Assembly (NCBI RefSeq): GCF_023206215.1
Contig: NZ_CP065800.1
Span: 496,001 to 560,000, forward strand
DNA length: 64,000 nucleotides
Source of the DNA: Butyrivibrio fibrisolvens
Lineage (GTDB): Bacteria; Bacillota; Clostridia; Lachnospirales; Lachnospiraceae
Direction of reading: 5' to 3'
Part shown: positions 18,435 through 27,672 of the stretch, one piece after another
Layout of the letters: each line of letters opens with the position of its first letter
How positions within the stretch are numbered: position 1 is the first letter of the stretch
The notes under the pieces: model-generated
What the model saw: the letters and a program-made list of their open reading frames with translations, nothing else
Told to the model about the DNA's origin: nothing
Databases searched by the model: none
Position numbers and translations under genes: made by a program

Positions 18435-19529
18435 ATGAATAATGAATTAAACTTACTATATGAAAATTGCATGATATGTCCTAGAAAATGCCGCGTAGAC
18501 CGCACCAAGGGCGAAAGAGGCTTTTGCAAAGCTTCCGGAACTATCGCTGCGGCAAGAGCTGCCCTTCACTTTTGGGAAGAGCCTTGCATATCCGGAGAGA
18601 CAGGATCCGGAGCTGTATTCTTCTCAGGTTGCAACATGGGATGTGTTTTTTGTCAGAACTATGAGATAGCGCATGATGAGGTAAAAAAAGAGATTTCGGT
18701 AGATAGACTATCCGATATATTCTTAGAACTTCAAGACAAGAAAGCTGCCAATATCAATCTTGTAACTCCGACTCATTTCGTCCCAAGTATTATCAAAGCT
18801 TTGGAAATCGCCAAAGATAAGGGCCTTAAAATCCCTGTTGTTTATAATACAAGCGCTTATGAAAATGTTGACACCATCAAGATGCTTGACGGCCTTGTTG
18901 ATATATATCTTCCGGATTGTAAGTACTATAACAGCGAATTATCGTTTAAGTATAGTAAAGCAAGGGATTATTTTGAAAAGGCACTTCCTGCTATCGAAGA
19001 GATGGTAAGACAGACTGGCGCTCCAACATTTTATTATCCCCATGTTCATCCGGGGATTTCTAGAAAAGAAGCCTGCCAAAAGAGCTTAAATGCTGATGAA
19101 TATAACGATATAGTAACCGGCGAAGACTCATCTTTAGATGATGTCACCCAAACAGAAAAAATTGATCAAGACTCTACGAACTATGATATATCAGGGCAGG
19201 ATGAGTCATCTGATTATTCCGGCCCCTTGATGAAAAAAGGCACCATCGTCCGCCACCTCTTACTGCCGGGGCATCTTGACGATTCTATAAACGTGGTTAA
19301 CAGGATTCATAACAGATTTGGAAATGATATCTACATAAGTATTATGAATCAGTATACTCCAATGCCGCATAGTGCAGCATTCCCGGAGCTTACACGCACT
19401 GTAAGCGTAGCTGACTACGACAAGCTTGTAGACTATGCAATAGACATAGGCGTAGAATACGCCTTCATTCAAGGAGATGAAACTGATAAATCAAGCTTCA
19501 TCCCCGCCTTTGACTATAGCGGACTATGA
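18435..19529 (+). CDS. PflX-like radical SAM protein
   Basis: 364 aa, cytosolic. An N-terminal Cys-rich segment (CMICPRKCRVDRTKGERGFC) precedes the radical SAM cluster FFSGCNMGCVFCQNYEIA (CxxxCxxC at about residues 69-76). The remainder matches the pyruvate-formate-lyase-activating-like PflX family (VTPTHFVPSIIKALEIA, VYNTSAYENVDTIKMLDGLVDIYLPD, RHLLLPGHLDDS). Between about 215 and 258 there is an Asp/Ser/Thr-rich insertion that interrupts the fold. The substrate is unknown. No ribosome site is visible; the transcript may be leaderless. Confidence 0.88.
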   Translation: MNNELNLLYENCMICPRKCRVDRTKGERGFCKASGTIAAARAALHFWEEPCISGETGSGAVFFSGCNMGCVFCQNYEIAHDEVKKEISVDRLSDIFLELQDKKAANINLVTPTHFVPSIIKALEIAKDKGLKIPVVYNTSAYENVDTIKMLDGLVDIYLPDCKYYNSELSFKYSKARDYFEKALPAIEEMVRQTGAPTFYYPHVHPGISRKEACQKSLNADEYNDIVTGEDSSLDDVTQTEKIDQDSTNYDISGQDESSDYSGPLMKKGTIVRHLLLPGHLDDSINVVNRIHNRFGNDIYISIMNQYTPMPHSAAFPELTRTVSVADYDKLVDYAIDIGVEYAFIQGDETDKSSFIPAFDYSGL

Positions 19530-19979
19530 TCAGATAGAATAGTCGTACCCGCCGGCGATCATCTGTTCCTGATCGATAAGATCCTGAAGTGTATATCTGT
19601 CTACGTATTCATTGATAACCTTATCAAGACCGCGCCAGAAGCCCAAAGTAGGACACTCTTCAGAACGTGGACAGTTCACGCCGTCTGATGTAGAGTCTGC
19701 AAGACATTCTATAGGCGAAAGACTTCCTTCCATAGTGCGCAGTATATCTCCAACCTTGTATTCAAAAGGCCTGCGTGCAAGCCTGTGACCACCGTTGTTG
19801 CCGCGCATACTGCGAAGAAATCCCGCCTTGTTAAGATTGGTCACGATCTGCTCCAAGTACTTGACCGTGATCCCCTGTCTTTCGGAGATGTCCTTAAGAG
19901 CTATGTATTCTCCGTTATCGTGAAGAGCCAGATCTATCATGACTCTGAGTGCATATCTTCCTTTGGTTGATATTTTCAT
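19530..19979 (-). CDS. Rrf2-family transcriptional regulator with three cysteines
   Basis: 149 aa. The N-terminal winged helix starts MKISTKGRYALRVMIDLALH and contains the recognition region ISERQGITVKYLEQIVTNLN and a MRGNNGGHRLAR wing. C-terminally, three cysteines (ECLADSTSDGVNCPRSEECP) match the place where IscR/NsrR bind an Fe-S cluster, though spacing is C-x10-C-x5-C. It probably senses Fe-S or redox status (inference from family). It is convergent with the PflX-like gene and divergent from tadA. Confidence 0.9.
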   Translation of the reverse strand: MKISTKGRYALRVMIDLALHDNGEYIALKDISERQGITVKYLEQIVTNLNKAGFLRSMRGNNGGHRLARRPFEYKVGDILRTMEGSLSPIECLADSTSDGVNCPRSEECPTLGFWRGLDKVINEYVDRYTLQDLIDQEQMIAGGYDYSI

Positions 19980-20059
19980 ATAAAAAACCTCTTACTGTTG
20001 TATAATAACATTAGTTTATTCTAGTGTGACTTATTATAACACAAAACCTACCAGAATAG

Positions 20060-20065
20060 TATGAT
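20060..20065 (+). promoter_or_regulatory. -10 element of tadA
   Basis: TATGAT lies 14 bp before the tadA ATG, predicting a leader of roughly 8 nt. No convincing -35 is visible. Confidence 0.35.
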
Positions 20066-20079
20066 TTGATTGAGATTTT

Positions 20080-20595
20080 ATGAAAAAAATTTTTGATGAT
20101 ATTGAAAAAGAGCATAATTACTACATGAAAGAGGCCTTAAAGCAGGCTAAAAAAGCCTATGATCTTGGAGAAGTTCCTATAGGATGTGTGATCGTATATG
20201 ACGGGCAGATCATCGGCAGAGGTTATAACAGAAGAAATACTGACAAGTCTGTTCTGTGCCATGCCGAGATATCTGCTATGAAGAAAGCAGGCAAGATCAT
20301 CAAGGACTGGCGCCTTGAAGACTGCACCTTGTATGTAACACTTGAACCCTGCCAGATGTGCGCAGGCGCTATAGTTCAGGCCAGGATACCCAAGGTAGTC
20401 ATAGGCTGTCAAAGCCAGAAGTCAGGATGCGGAGGCACTATCCTCAACATCCTCGAAAATCCAGACTTCAACCATCAGTGCGAAGTTGTATGGAATGTTA
20501 TGGAAGAAGATTGCAGTTCTATATTAAAGAAATTCTTCTTAGAACTTCGTATCCGCAACAAACTTGAAAAGAAAGCAAGAAAAGAACTGGAATAA
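20080..20595 (+). CDS. tadA: tRNA-specific adenosine deaminase TadA
   Basis: Makes inosine at the wobble base of tRNA-Arg(ACG). 171 aa. Cytidine-deaminase fold with zinc ligands visible: CHAEISAM (HAE, His and catalytic Glu) and PCQMCAGAIVQARI (PCxxC). The N-terminal MKEALKQAKKAYDLGEVPIG is typical. In many Clostridia tadA is followed by the SRP RNA gene; here an AraC gene lies between. Confidence 0.96.
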   Translation: MKKIFDDIEKEHNYYMKEALKQAKKAYDLGEVPIGCVIVYDGQIIGRGYNRRNTDKSVLCHAEISAMKKAGKIIKDWRLEDCTLYVTLEPCQMCAGAIVQARIPKVVIGCQSQKSGCGGTILNILENPDFNHQCEVVWNVMEEDCSSILKKFFLELRIRNKLEKKARKELE

Positions 20596-20597
20596 TA

Positions 20598-21491
20598 CTA
20601 GTTTGTGGTCTTACCTTCAAGATACTTTTCAAGCTGTTTAAGGTGCTCTTTACCTCCGGGGAGAGCATCTTTTTTGTGAGCTTTACGATAGTTTGAAGGT
20701 GACATTCCTTTATTCATCCTAAACGCCTTAGTGAAGACCAGCGGATCGTTATATCCTGATGATATAGCAATACTCTCTATAGGAAGATCTGTGACTTTTA
20801 GAAGGTCACAGGCTTTGGATATCCTGTATGAACTAAGATACTGCTGAGGAGATACTCCAAGCGCCTTTTCAAAAAGGGTATACAGATAGCTTCTGTTAAC
20901 ACAGACATAATCTGCAACATCAGTTATCTTGATTGGGTTATAATAATTGGCCCTTATAAAAGAGATAGCTTTCTGAACATAATTGTTGGCACTCTCCGAT
21001 TCACCCTTCGAAGAAATAAGGCTTCCTGCAACAACTGAAAGGAATAGATGGAGCTGGCCATTTCGCTCAAGTATATCTGCAACACTAAAAGTATTATGCT
21101 CCATCATGTCATGAACTATGGAATATATCTTGTCTGATTCTGAGTTTCTGAATATAGGCTGATCGGGAGACAATGACAACTGCTCAACTATAGACCCTGC
21201 AAGGCTTCCCCCAAATCCGACCCACACATAAGTCCAAGGATCTTCTTCGTCAGCCTCATAATATGCAAGCTCATCAGGTGTTATAAGAAATCCGGCCCCT
21301 TCAGTAAGCTTATATTCCTTACCCTTAAGTCTGAATATTCCCTTACCGCTTAAGATGTAATGGATCATGTGATGAGGCTTTATGGCAGGGCCGAAGTGAT
21401 GGTTCGGTCCGGTTTTGGACAGACCACAGCTGGTAACATATAAACTTTCATTTTCTTCTTTGGTGAATTCTAATTTATACGCTTTTTCCAT
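20598..21491 (-). CDS. AraC-family transcriptional regulator
   Basis: 297 aa. N-terminal cupin domain: GPAIKPHHMIHYILSGKGIF and GAGFLITPDELAYYEADEED-like segments, with WTYVWVGFGG typical of sugar-responsive AraC proteins of Firmicutes. C-terminal HTH pair: IKITDVADYVCVNRSYLYTLFEK and IESIAISSGYNDPLVFTKAFR, ending in MSPSNYRKAH. The ATG follows GAGG. It is convergent with tadA (3-bp gap). No transporter or glycosidase is adjacent, so the target is unclear. Confidence 0.92.
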   Translation of the reverse strand: MEKAYKLEFTKEENESLYVTSCGLSKTGPNHHFGPAIKPHHMIHYILSGKGIFRLKGKEYKLTEGAGFLITPDELAYYEADEEDPWTYVWVGFGGSLAGSIVEQLSLSPDQPIFRNSESDKIYSIVHDMMEHNTFSVADILERNGQLHLFLSVVAGSLISSKGESESANNYVQKAISFIRANYYNPIKITDVADYVCVNRSYLYTLFEKALGVSPQQYLSSYRISKACDLLKVTDLPIESIAISSGYNDPLVFTKAFRMNKGMSPSNYRKAHKKDALPGGKEHLKQLEKYLEGKTTN

Positions 21492-21527
21492 AAAATAACC
21501 TCATCCAAAGTAAACCAACAAAATTGT

Positions 21528-21704
21528 AAAAAAACTGCGACCCTGTGACGGATGCACATACCCTGCAAAGTAACAAGGCACCTTACAACACATGAGATGA
21601 AATGCTTAGTGCTGCTTCGTTCCCGACCTGACACGTTTCGCAAAGTCCCATTGCATAAGACCCGGCTATTCACAAAATATATGCACCCTTCACAGAGCCG
21701 CAAT
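21528..21704 (-). ncRNA. ffs: signal recognition particle RNA (4.5S-like, extended)
   Basis: Minus strand carries the helix-8 hallmark GTCAGGTCGGGAACGAAGCA at 21613-21632, which binds Ffh. Terminal helix: GCGGCTCTGTGA (21690-21701) pairs with TCACAGGGTCGC (21537-21548). A T-run follows. The promoter places the 5' end near 21704, giving about 170 nt: longer than the ~100-nt small form, shorter than the ~270-nt form, and with no Alu-domain sequence that I can see. Confidence 0.92.
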
Positions 21705-21710
21705 GCTAGT

Positions 21711-21739
21711 AATATATCCTTTTTTCGTTTATTTGTCAA
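21711..21739 (-). promoter_or_regulatory. sigma-A promoter of ffs
   Basis: TTGACA (21734-21739), 17 bp, TATATT (21711-21716). The -35 hexamer includes the TGA stop codon (21736-21738) of the upstream PucR-type gene. Confidence 0.8.
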
Positions 21740-22827
21740 TACTCATTAGCATCAAGATATTTGATATAGTTCGAAACCATAAGTGCAATCTTGAAAGTAA
21801 GCGCATCATCGAATTTGCGTATATCAAGGCCGGTACTGCGTTCAAGTTTCTCTATACGGTATACGAGAGTATTACGATGTACGAAGAGCTGACGTGATGT
21901 CTCTGATACATTAAGGTTATTCTCGAAGAACTTGGCTATAGTGCTAAGAGTCTCTTCATCAAGCTGATCGAGGACATCATTGTCACCAAATATCTCTTCA
22001 AGGAAAATATGACACAAGTTAACAGGAAGCTGATAAATAAGCCTTCCTATACCAAGAGTATTGTATGCATTGACATTCCTCTCAGCATAGAAGATCTTAC
22101 CAACTTCAAGTGCCATCTTGGCTTCTTTATATGACTTGGACAGATCCTTGAGTTCTCCTACTATTGTACCATAAGCAACCCTTGCATTGAGCATTGCTTC
22201 TGTATTCATCATATCTACAATAGTTGTTGCTATCTGAGCGATCTCATCATAGCTGTCAGGATTATCAACTGACTTGATAAGGATCACACTGTTCTCATCA
22301 ACTGCAGTGATATAATCACCCGCCTGAGTTGTATAGATGCTGCCAAGAAGCTCTGATACTGTATTATCATTGTCCTTGCCTGTCTCAACAATTATTACAA
22401 CTCTGGGCCTTACTGCATCGATATGGAGCTTTTTAGCTCTATTATAGATATCTATAAGAAGAAGATTATCAAGCATCAGATTCTGGAAGAAATTGTTCCT
22501 GTCAAATCTCTCTTTATAAGCAACTATAAGATCCTGCAACTGGCAGACACATATTTTACCAATAGTATAGGCACCTTCATCATTGCCACTTGCTATAAGT
22601 ATATATGCAGGCTCGTTGTCATCCATGATCTTAAGAAGGTGTCTGTTGCCTATAGCCTGTGAATCTACAGGAGAGTTAGCAAAGCTTACAACAAGGCTTG
22701 AATCTATATCTTCACCGTCCTTAGTACTTGCAACAATACCTCCTGCAAGATCCATGACTGTAAGATCAACTCTTGTTATAGCCTGCAGCTGGCTTATGCT
22801 CTGCTTGATTATCTGTGCGGAAATCAT
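21736..22827 (-). CDS. PucR/CdaR-type transcriptional regulator
   Basis: 363 aa. N-terminal putative sugar-diacid recognition region: LQAITRVDLTVMDLAGGIVAST and an IGKICVCQLQDLIVAY segment. A central GGDEF-like region typical of the family follows (VVIIVETG, AYGTIVGELKDLSKSYKEA). The C-terminal PucR helix-turn-helix is clear: LNVSETSRQLFVHRNTLVYR, IEKLERSTGLDIRKFDDALT. Related regulators respond to glycerate, glucarate or purine metabolites; the effector here is unknown. The ATG follows GCGAGGA. Confidence 0.88.
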   Translation of the reverse strand: MISAQIIKQSISQLQAITRVDLTVMDLAGGIVASTKDGEDIDSSLVVSFANSPVDSQAIGNRHLLKIMDDNEPAYILIASGNDEGAYTIGKICVCQLQDLIVAYKERFDRNNFFQNLMLDNLLLIDIYNRAKKLHIDAVRPRVVIIVETGKDNDNTVSELLGSIYTTQAGDYITAVDENSVILIKSVDNPDSYDEIAQIATTIVDMMNTEAMLNARVAYGTIVGELKDLSKSYKEAKMALEVGKIFYAERNVNAYNTLGIGRLIYQLPVNLCHIFLEEIFGDNDVLDQLDEETLSTIAKFFENNLNVSETSRQLFVHRNTLVYRIEKLERSTGLDIRKFDDALTFKIALMVSNYIKYLDANEY

Positions 22828-23009
22828 TCTTTTATCCTCGCTTCATTTACTGTAAGCACTTACTTAGTGCTACTTGTGCATATTATCGCTCACACCAAAG
22901 GTAATTTTAGCCTATTTTATGTATGTGTGCAAATCAAGAATTCGTTATAACAAATATGTTATTGTTTTATAGTTATACTACTGATCCAAGTTAATGCCGA
23001 AATAATCTA

Positions 23010-24521
23010 TTATTCGACAACTATAAGGTAGCTGCTTACGCAGTAAAGAGTCTGACCGTTATAGACAACTCTGCTCCAACCGGTAGTTTCATTATATCCT
23101 GTTCTTGTTACTGTCTCGCCGTTTTTGATCTTGGCTATGACTACAGAAGCTTCGCCCTGACTGGGACGATCCCGCAGGTTTAGAACATCCTTACAGGTCA
23201 CAGTTTCACTTACCTCTGTAAATGTCATACCTGACTCCATGTTGGCAGTAACACTTTCTGTTGCTGTATCAGACTTGGCAGAACTAGTTCCTGAGTATCC
23301 AAAATAAGCTATATCTATATCAACATTGCCTTCAATACCGGGCACAGAGCCTTTGCTTGTATACTGCCACATGCAGTAAGAACCTGAATATCCCGGGCTA
23401 GTAACCGATGGATCCGACGGATAGTAGGCAAGCCAGATCTTGTTACTTCCTGCAAGAGATGCTGTATCCCAGTCTGTACCTCCCGCAAGCTCGTTACGGG
23501 ATGCATAAAACATCGGAGTATATCCTGCGTTTTTAACAGTAGAGAGGAATGTCTGTGCATATGAGGATCTATCCTGCATAGAGATACCATACTGGCGGCT
23601 CGTGGATTTATTATATCCCTCACAGTTATATGCAACGGGATAGGTTATGGAATATCCGCTTACTATACTAATACAAAGATTAGCTTCCTGAATTGCCTCA
23701 TCCTGACTAGTAGCTCTGGAGAAAAAATATGCTCCTGTCTTAATACCATATTTGTTTGCTTCCTGAAGGTTATATCTAGCATTGGCATCTTCATGAAGTA
23801 CGCCGTCATTGGACCTGTAACCAACCCTGACCATAGCAAAGCCAACTCCGGATGCAGCAACTTTCTGCCAATTAATAACACCCTGATATGAAGCCACATC
23901 AATACCATAGGTGACATCTCCTGTCTCTGAGGCTACAGTCTTTGACTGAGTCTGCTGGGTATTACCGGAATTACTGTCTTTATTGGACTCCTGAGAAGAT
24001 TTATCTGAAGAATTATTATCTGATGATTCCGAAGATTTCTGGCTCTCATCAGTTGAATTATCAGCTACAAGCTCTGTTACACTTACATCTGCGCCGCTGC
24101 TTTGACCGTTCAGATTCATAGAGTCATCATCCTTGGAATCAGAATCACTTACAACGGCCGGCGTTCCCTCTACATAGAAAGTCCGTGCAGGAGATCCTGC
24201 TACTGTAAATGTGCTACTTTCTTCTGATGAGCTCTGCGCTCCATCTTCGATAGTAACTTCTACTACAGAATCATAAGAACTACTATCAATACTAATGTCT
24301 ACGCCAGATTCTAGTACAGCATCAGATGTATATGAAGTCGCCGCACTCTCTGATAGTGCAGCTTCCTCCATGCTTGTGAGCATAACCGCACTGGCACCTG
24401 TCCCAGAGGATACATGCGCGCTCTCACACCCCGTAAGAACAAGAGCTGTTATCATAACAAGACACAGAGCTGTTTGAAGTGCCCCCACAATCAGTTTATC
24501 CCTATGTTTATCGTGCTTCAT
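23010..24521 (-). CDS. GH25 lysozyme-like lipoprotein with C-terminal SH3 domain
   Basis: 503 aa. Lipoprotein signal (LTGC, Cys32), then a ~165-residue Ser/Asp/Thr-rich linker. The GH25 domain begins TYGIDVASYQGVINWQKVA and continues with GFAMVRVGYRSNDG, GAYFFSRATSQDEA, TYPVAYNCEGYN and MWQYTSKGSVPGIEGNVDID. The catalytic Glu of the usual DxE motif is present, but the Asp is Asn (NCE). A bacterial SH3-like domain (CKDVLNLRDRPSQGE, ending in VSSYLIVVE) closes the protein. It should cut peptidoglycan glycan strands at the cell surface. Confidence 0.9.
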   Translation of the reverse strand: MKHDKHRDKLIVGALQTALCLVMITALVLTGCESAHVSSGTGASAVMLTSMEEAALSESAATSYTSDAVLESGVDISIDSSSYDSVVEVTIEDGAQSSSEESSTFTVAGSPARTFYVEGTPAVVSDSDSKDDDSMNLNGQSSGADVSVTELVADNSTDESQKSSESSDNNSSDKSSQESNKDSNSGNTQQTQSKTVASETGDVTYGIDVASYQGVINWQKVAASGVGFAMVRVGYRSNDGVLHEDANARYNLQEANKYGIKTGAYFFSRATSQDEAIQEANLCISIVSGYSITYPVAYNCEGYNKSTSRQYGISMQDRSSYAQTFLSTVKNAGYTPMFYASRNELAGGTDWDTASLAGSNKIWLAYYPSDPSVTSPGYSGSYCMWQYTSKGSVPGIEGNVDIDIAYFGYSGTSSAKSDTATESVTANMESGMTFTEVSETVTCKDVLNLRDRPSQGEASVVIAKIKNGETVTRTGYNETTGWSRVVYNGQTLYCVSSYLIVVE

Positions 24522-24683
24522 CTCCCATACAATCCCTTCATCTTATATATCAATACAGTCAAACATTATAATTATACTATATAGAAACATAAAAATGGCT
24601 GAAACACGCTAAAGTTTTATCATAATACACCGATATTATAGTTGAAAGGAAGTAACACTATGATAATTATAAACAAATGAAAT

Positions 24684-24724
24684 GTCCTGTCTGCTGAGTA
24701 TATCTCCGGGCAGGACGTTTTTTT
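24684..24724 (+). terminator. plus-strand hairpin with T-run, possible end of a small transcript
   Basis: GTCCTGTC - 18-nt loop - GGCAGGAC followed by G and seven T. No annotated plus-strand gene precedes it. A ribosome site AAAGGAAG and a six-codon ORF (24660-24680, MIIINK) lie just upstream, so a small RNA or leader peptide is possible. Confidence 0.55.
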
Positions 24725-24728
24725 GCTC

Positions 24729-24760
24729 AAAAAAGGCAGAGCCCGTAAGCTCTGCCTTTA
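24729..24760 (-). terminator. intrinsic terminator of the msmX-like gene
   Basis: Minus strand: AAAGGCAGAGC, TTACG, GCTCTGCCTTTTTT, 12 bp past the stop. Confidence 0.85.
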
Positions 24761-24772
24761 AGTAAACTATTA

Positions 24773-25882
24773 TTAGTTTGTGATTGTCTTCTCTGTCTCT
24801 TTGTCGAATACGTGGATCTTCTCAACATCGAAACCGAACTTAACCTTATCGCCAGGTCTAGCTGTTGTACGAGAATCAACTCTAGCTGTGATAGGGAATC
24901 CTTCGAGATCGAAGTACAGATAAACTTCTGCACCAAGAAGCTCGTATACGTTGATTGTAGACTCGAATACAGCCTTTGAAGTGTTAACGAACATCTCTGA
25001 ATCATCAACATCTTCAGGACGGATACCGAATGTAACCTTCTTTCCGTCATAGCCACCCTCGATAAGCTTCTTGGACTTAGCCGGTGGAAGCTCGATCTTC
25101 TGGTTAGCGATCTTGAGGTATGCTGTATCACCTGTAACTTCTACGTCAGCATCAAGGAAGTTCATCTGAGGTGAACCCATGAATCCTGCAACGAAGAGGT
25201 TCTGTGGCTTGTCATAGAGGTTCTGAGGTGTATCTACCTGCTGAACAACACCATCTTTCATAACTACGATTCTGGTACCAAGAGTCATAGCCTCTGTCTG
25301 GTCGTGTGTAACGTAGATGATTGTTGTACCAAGTCTCTGGTGAAGCTTAGCGATCTCTGTTCTCATCTGAACACGGAGCTTAGCATCAAGGTTTGAAAGA
25401 GGCTCATCCATAAGGAATACCTTAGGATTACGAACGATAGCACGTCCCATAGCTACACGCTGTCTCTGACCACCTGAAAGAGCCTTAGGCTTACGATCAA
25501 GGAGATTTGAAAGATCAAGGATCTTAGCTGCTGCCTTAACCTTCTGGTCGATCTCTTCCTTCGGAACTTTACGAAGTTTAAGACCGAATGCCATGTTATC
25601 ATATACTGTCATATGAGGATACAGAGCGTAGTTCTGGAATACCATCGCGATATCACGATCCTTAGGCTCTACATCGTTCATTACTTTGCCGCCGATTTTA
25701 AGTGTACCTGAAGAGATATCTTCAAGACCTGCGATCATACGAAGAGTTGTTGATTTACCGCATCCTGAAGGTCCAACGAAAATGATGAATTCCTTATCTT
25801 CAACATCAAGGTTGAAATCCTTAACAGCTACGAAACCGTTAGGATACTGTTTTGTAATATGCTCTAACTGTAAACTTGCCAT
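24773..25882 (-). CDS. msmX: carbohydrate ABC transporter ATPase, MsmX/UgpC type
   Basis: 369 aa. Energises CUT1 sugar importers from the cytoplasmic side. Walker [15 protein letters not shown] at about residue 38, Q-loop [23 protein letters not shown] signature [17 protein letters not shown], Walker [17 protein letters not shown], and H-loop [13 protein letters not shown]. The C-terminal TOBE/MalK regulatory region contains [12 protein letters not shown]. It stands alone with its own terminator and no permease beside it, as MsmX does when it serves several importers. The ATG at 25880-25882 follows GGGAGG; an upstream ATG lacks such a site. Confidence 0.93.
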   Translation of the reverse strand: MASLQLEHITKQYPNGFVAVKDFNLDVEDKEFIIFVGPSGCGKSTTLRMIAGLEDISSGTLKIGGKVMNDVEPKDRDIAMVFQNYALYPHMTVYDNMAFGLKLRKVPKEEIDQKVKAAAKILDLSNLLDRKPKALSGGQRQRVAMGRAIVRNPKVFLMDEPLSNLDAKLRVQMRTEIAKLHQRLGTTIIYVTHDQTEAMTLGTRIVVMKDGVVQQVDTPQNLYDKPQNLFVAGFMGSPQMNFLDADVEVTGDTAYLKIANQKIELPPAKSKKLIEGGYDGKKVTFGIRPEDVDDSEMFVNTSKAVFESTINVYELLGAEVYLYFDLEGFPITARVDSRTTARPGDKVKFGFDVEKIHVFDKETEKTITN

Positions 25883-26255
25883 ATTATAATCCTCCCATTC
25901 ATAAAAGAAATAGTCATCCGGATTTTTCAATCCTTACTCAGTATATCGTTTACTTTCTTTTTTTGATATGGAGCGATTTAACAAAATTAATCAGCGGTTA
26001 TAGACAATATGCATATTGAGAATTATATTCTCTCTTTTTTATGTCAATCTGCCGAAGAAAACGAAAACTTTACGTCAAAATGACAATATACCGATATCAA
26101 CATCCAAAAGAAATGCCAGGTTCATTACTGCAAGTAATAAACCCGGCACGATTCGATAAGTAAATGTTATTTACATCCCGTTTCAATAATGATATGTTCG
26201 CAAAACAATCAGCCTTAAACAACCCTTAATAGCTGTCATCAGAACTTTATCATTA

Positions 26256-27098
26256 TCAATTATCCTCATCATCCATTCCATCATCCTGAATGATCTTTGC
26301 AACTTCGTCGTAGTCTTCGTCTTTAGCTCCCTGAATAGCTCTTGCAGCCTCAAGGAGTTCTTCTTCTGTGGACATCTTTTCTTCTTTGACTTCAGGCTCA
26401 AACCTCTTGAATAAAGGGCTGTAAAGAAGAGCGCACAAAAATCCCGGAAGTGATAATCCAAATAAAATGTATATAGGGAATATACGATAGATCAAAGTTG
26501 CACCAAGAACAGGAAGAGCAAATGATGCGCCTGTAATAAGTATCATTCCAAGAGTTCTCGGAAGTCCCAGAACTGACATAAGAAATGAATTCTTAATAGT
26601 ATTAGCTATTGTATTTGAAAACCTTGACAATACCGGGAATACATAAATGTATATAATAAATATAACTATTGCAACAACACCTGTCATGATGAGCATGATC
26701 TTAGGGAAAGTATCTGAGCCCATATATATCTTGTAATCCGCAATAAGTAAAAATCCCGCAACTTCAAATATAAGCCATATCACTGATGCCTGCTTGAAGT
26801 TAAGTTTAAAAGACTTCCAGAAATCCTTGATAATATATGCTTCATCACCTCTAACCATCTTAAGAAGCACAAAATGCATTCCTGTAAGTGCACTTCCTAT
26901 CGGTATGGACAATACTACGAACATCAGGATCGCAGGAAGATTGATAACACCTTCACTCATGTAGATCTGAAGTGCAACATAGCCGCTAAAAAGGCCCGGC
27001 ACACAGAAAAGAAGCGTTGCAACATTAAGGATCATAAGATCCGCAACCTTATTAAGAATTCTCATCAAAGGACTGTCTAAATCAAATAACTTACTCAT
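26256..27098 (-). CDS. YesL-family (DUF624) membrane protein
   Basis: 280 aa, about five membrane segments. It opens MSKLFDLDSPLMRILNKVAD and continues LMILNVATLLFCVPG, then TGMHFVLLKMVRGDEAYIIKDFWKSFKLNFKQA, all typical of YesL. The C-terminal ~50 residues are acidic (Glu/Asp-rich). YesL proteins are usually found with sugar transport or glycan-degradation genes; their role is unknown. It is 5' of a GNAT gene in reverse order on the same strand and upstream of the msmX-like gene. Confidence 0.85.
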   Translation of the reverse strand: MSKLFDLDSPLMRILNKVADLMILNVATLLFCVPGLFSGYVALQIYMSEGVINLPAILMFVVLSIPIGSALTGMHFVLLKMVRGDEAYIIKDFWKSFKLNFKQASVIWLIFEVAGFLLIADYKIYMGSDTFPKIMLIMTGVVAIVIFIIYIYVFPVLSRFSNTIANTIKNSFLMSVLGLPRTLGMILITGASFALPVLGATLIYRIFPIYILFGLSLPGFLCALLYSPLFKRFEPEVKEEKMSTEEELLEAARAIQGAKDEDYDEVAKIIQDDGMDDEDN

Positions 27099-27207
27099 AA
27101 CCCACCATTTTCTGTGACTTATTGTCACTCATTACAAAAATATAGCAATAGAGCTGCTTTTGGTGCTTGAACAAAAGGCCCTATTGCCTGAAAAGTCAAA
27201 ATACCAA

Positions 27208-27672
27208 TCACAATTTTAGTTCCATAGGGAGATATCTTATACCATCCTCGAACTGCTCGATTCTGGCTTCCTTGAAACCCTCATGTTTATAAAAAGGAAC
27301 AGCGAAGCGCGAAGCGTTAACGCTTATCTTAAATCTTCTTCCTTTTTTCCTGACATACTTGGATGCACATTCTATAAGCATATGCCCTATCCCGCGGCCA
27401 TGATAGTCTCCGTCCACGAATAGGAGCGATATGTGTCTGTTCTCTCTAAGAAGCAGCACGCCAACCAGAGTATCCTTGTCAAATGCTGTAAGAAGGTCAT
27501 AGTTACCGATAGCATATTGCTGATACAGTTCCTGGCCAAAGAGAAATTTCCTGAAATTCTCCTGTCCTTCCGTGCTGTAATCAGCGGCATTAAATACTAT
27601 AAATGTCCTCCACACCAGCTCCATTGCCTTGTCCCAGTCACTGGCATATCCCTTCCTGATAATAAACTCCAT
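27208..27672 (-). CDS. GNAT-family N-acetyltransferase
   Basis: 154 aa. Acetyl-CoA-binding motif A is visible: ISLLFVDGDYHGRGIGHMLIECA (the GRGIG pyrophosphate loop) near residue 95, and a C-terminal FKISVNASRFAVPFYKHEGFKE strand-helix. The substrate is unknown. The start at 27670-27672 is preceded by GGGAG; an in-frame ATG 48 bp upstream is less likely. Confidence 0.88.
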   Translation of the reverse strand: MEFIIRKGYASDWDKAMELVWRTFIVFNAADYSTEGQENFRKFLFGQELYQQYAIGNYDLLTAFDKDTLVGVLLLRENRHISLLFVDGDYHGRGIGHMLIECASKYVRKKGRRFKISVNASRFAVPFYKHEGFKEARIEQFEDGIRYLPMELKL

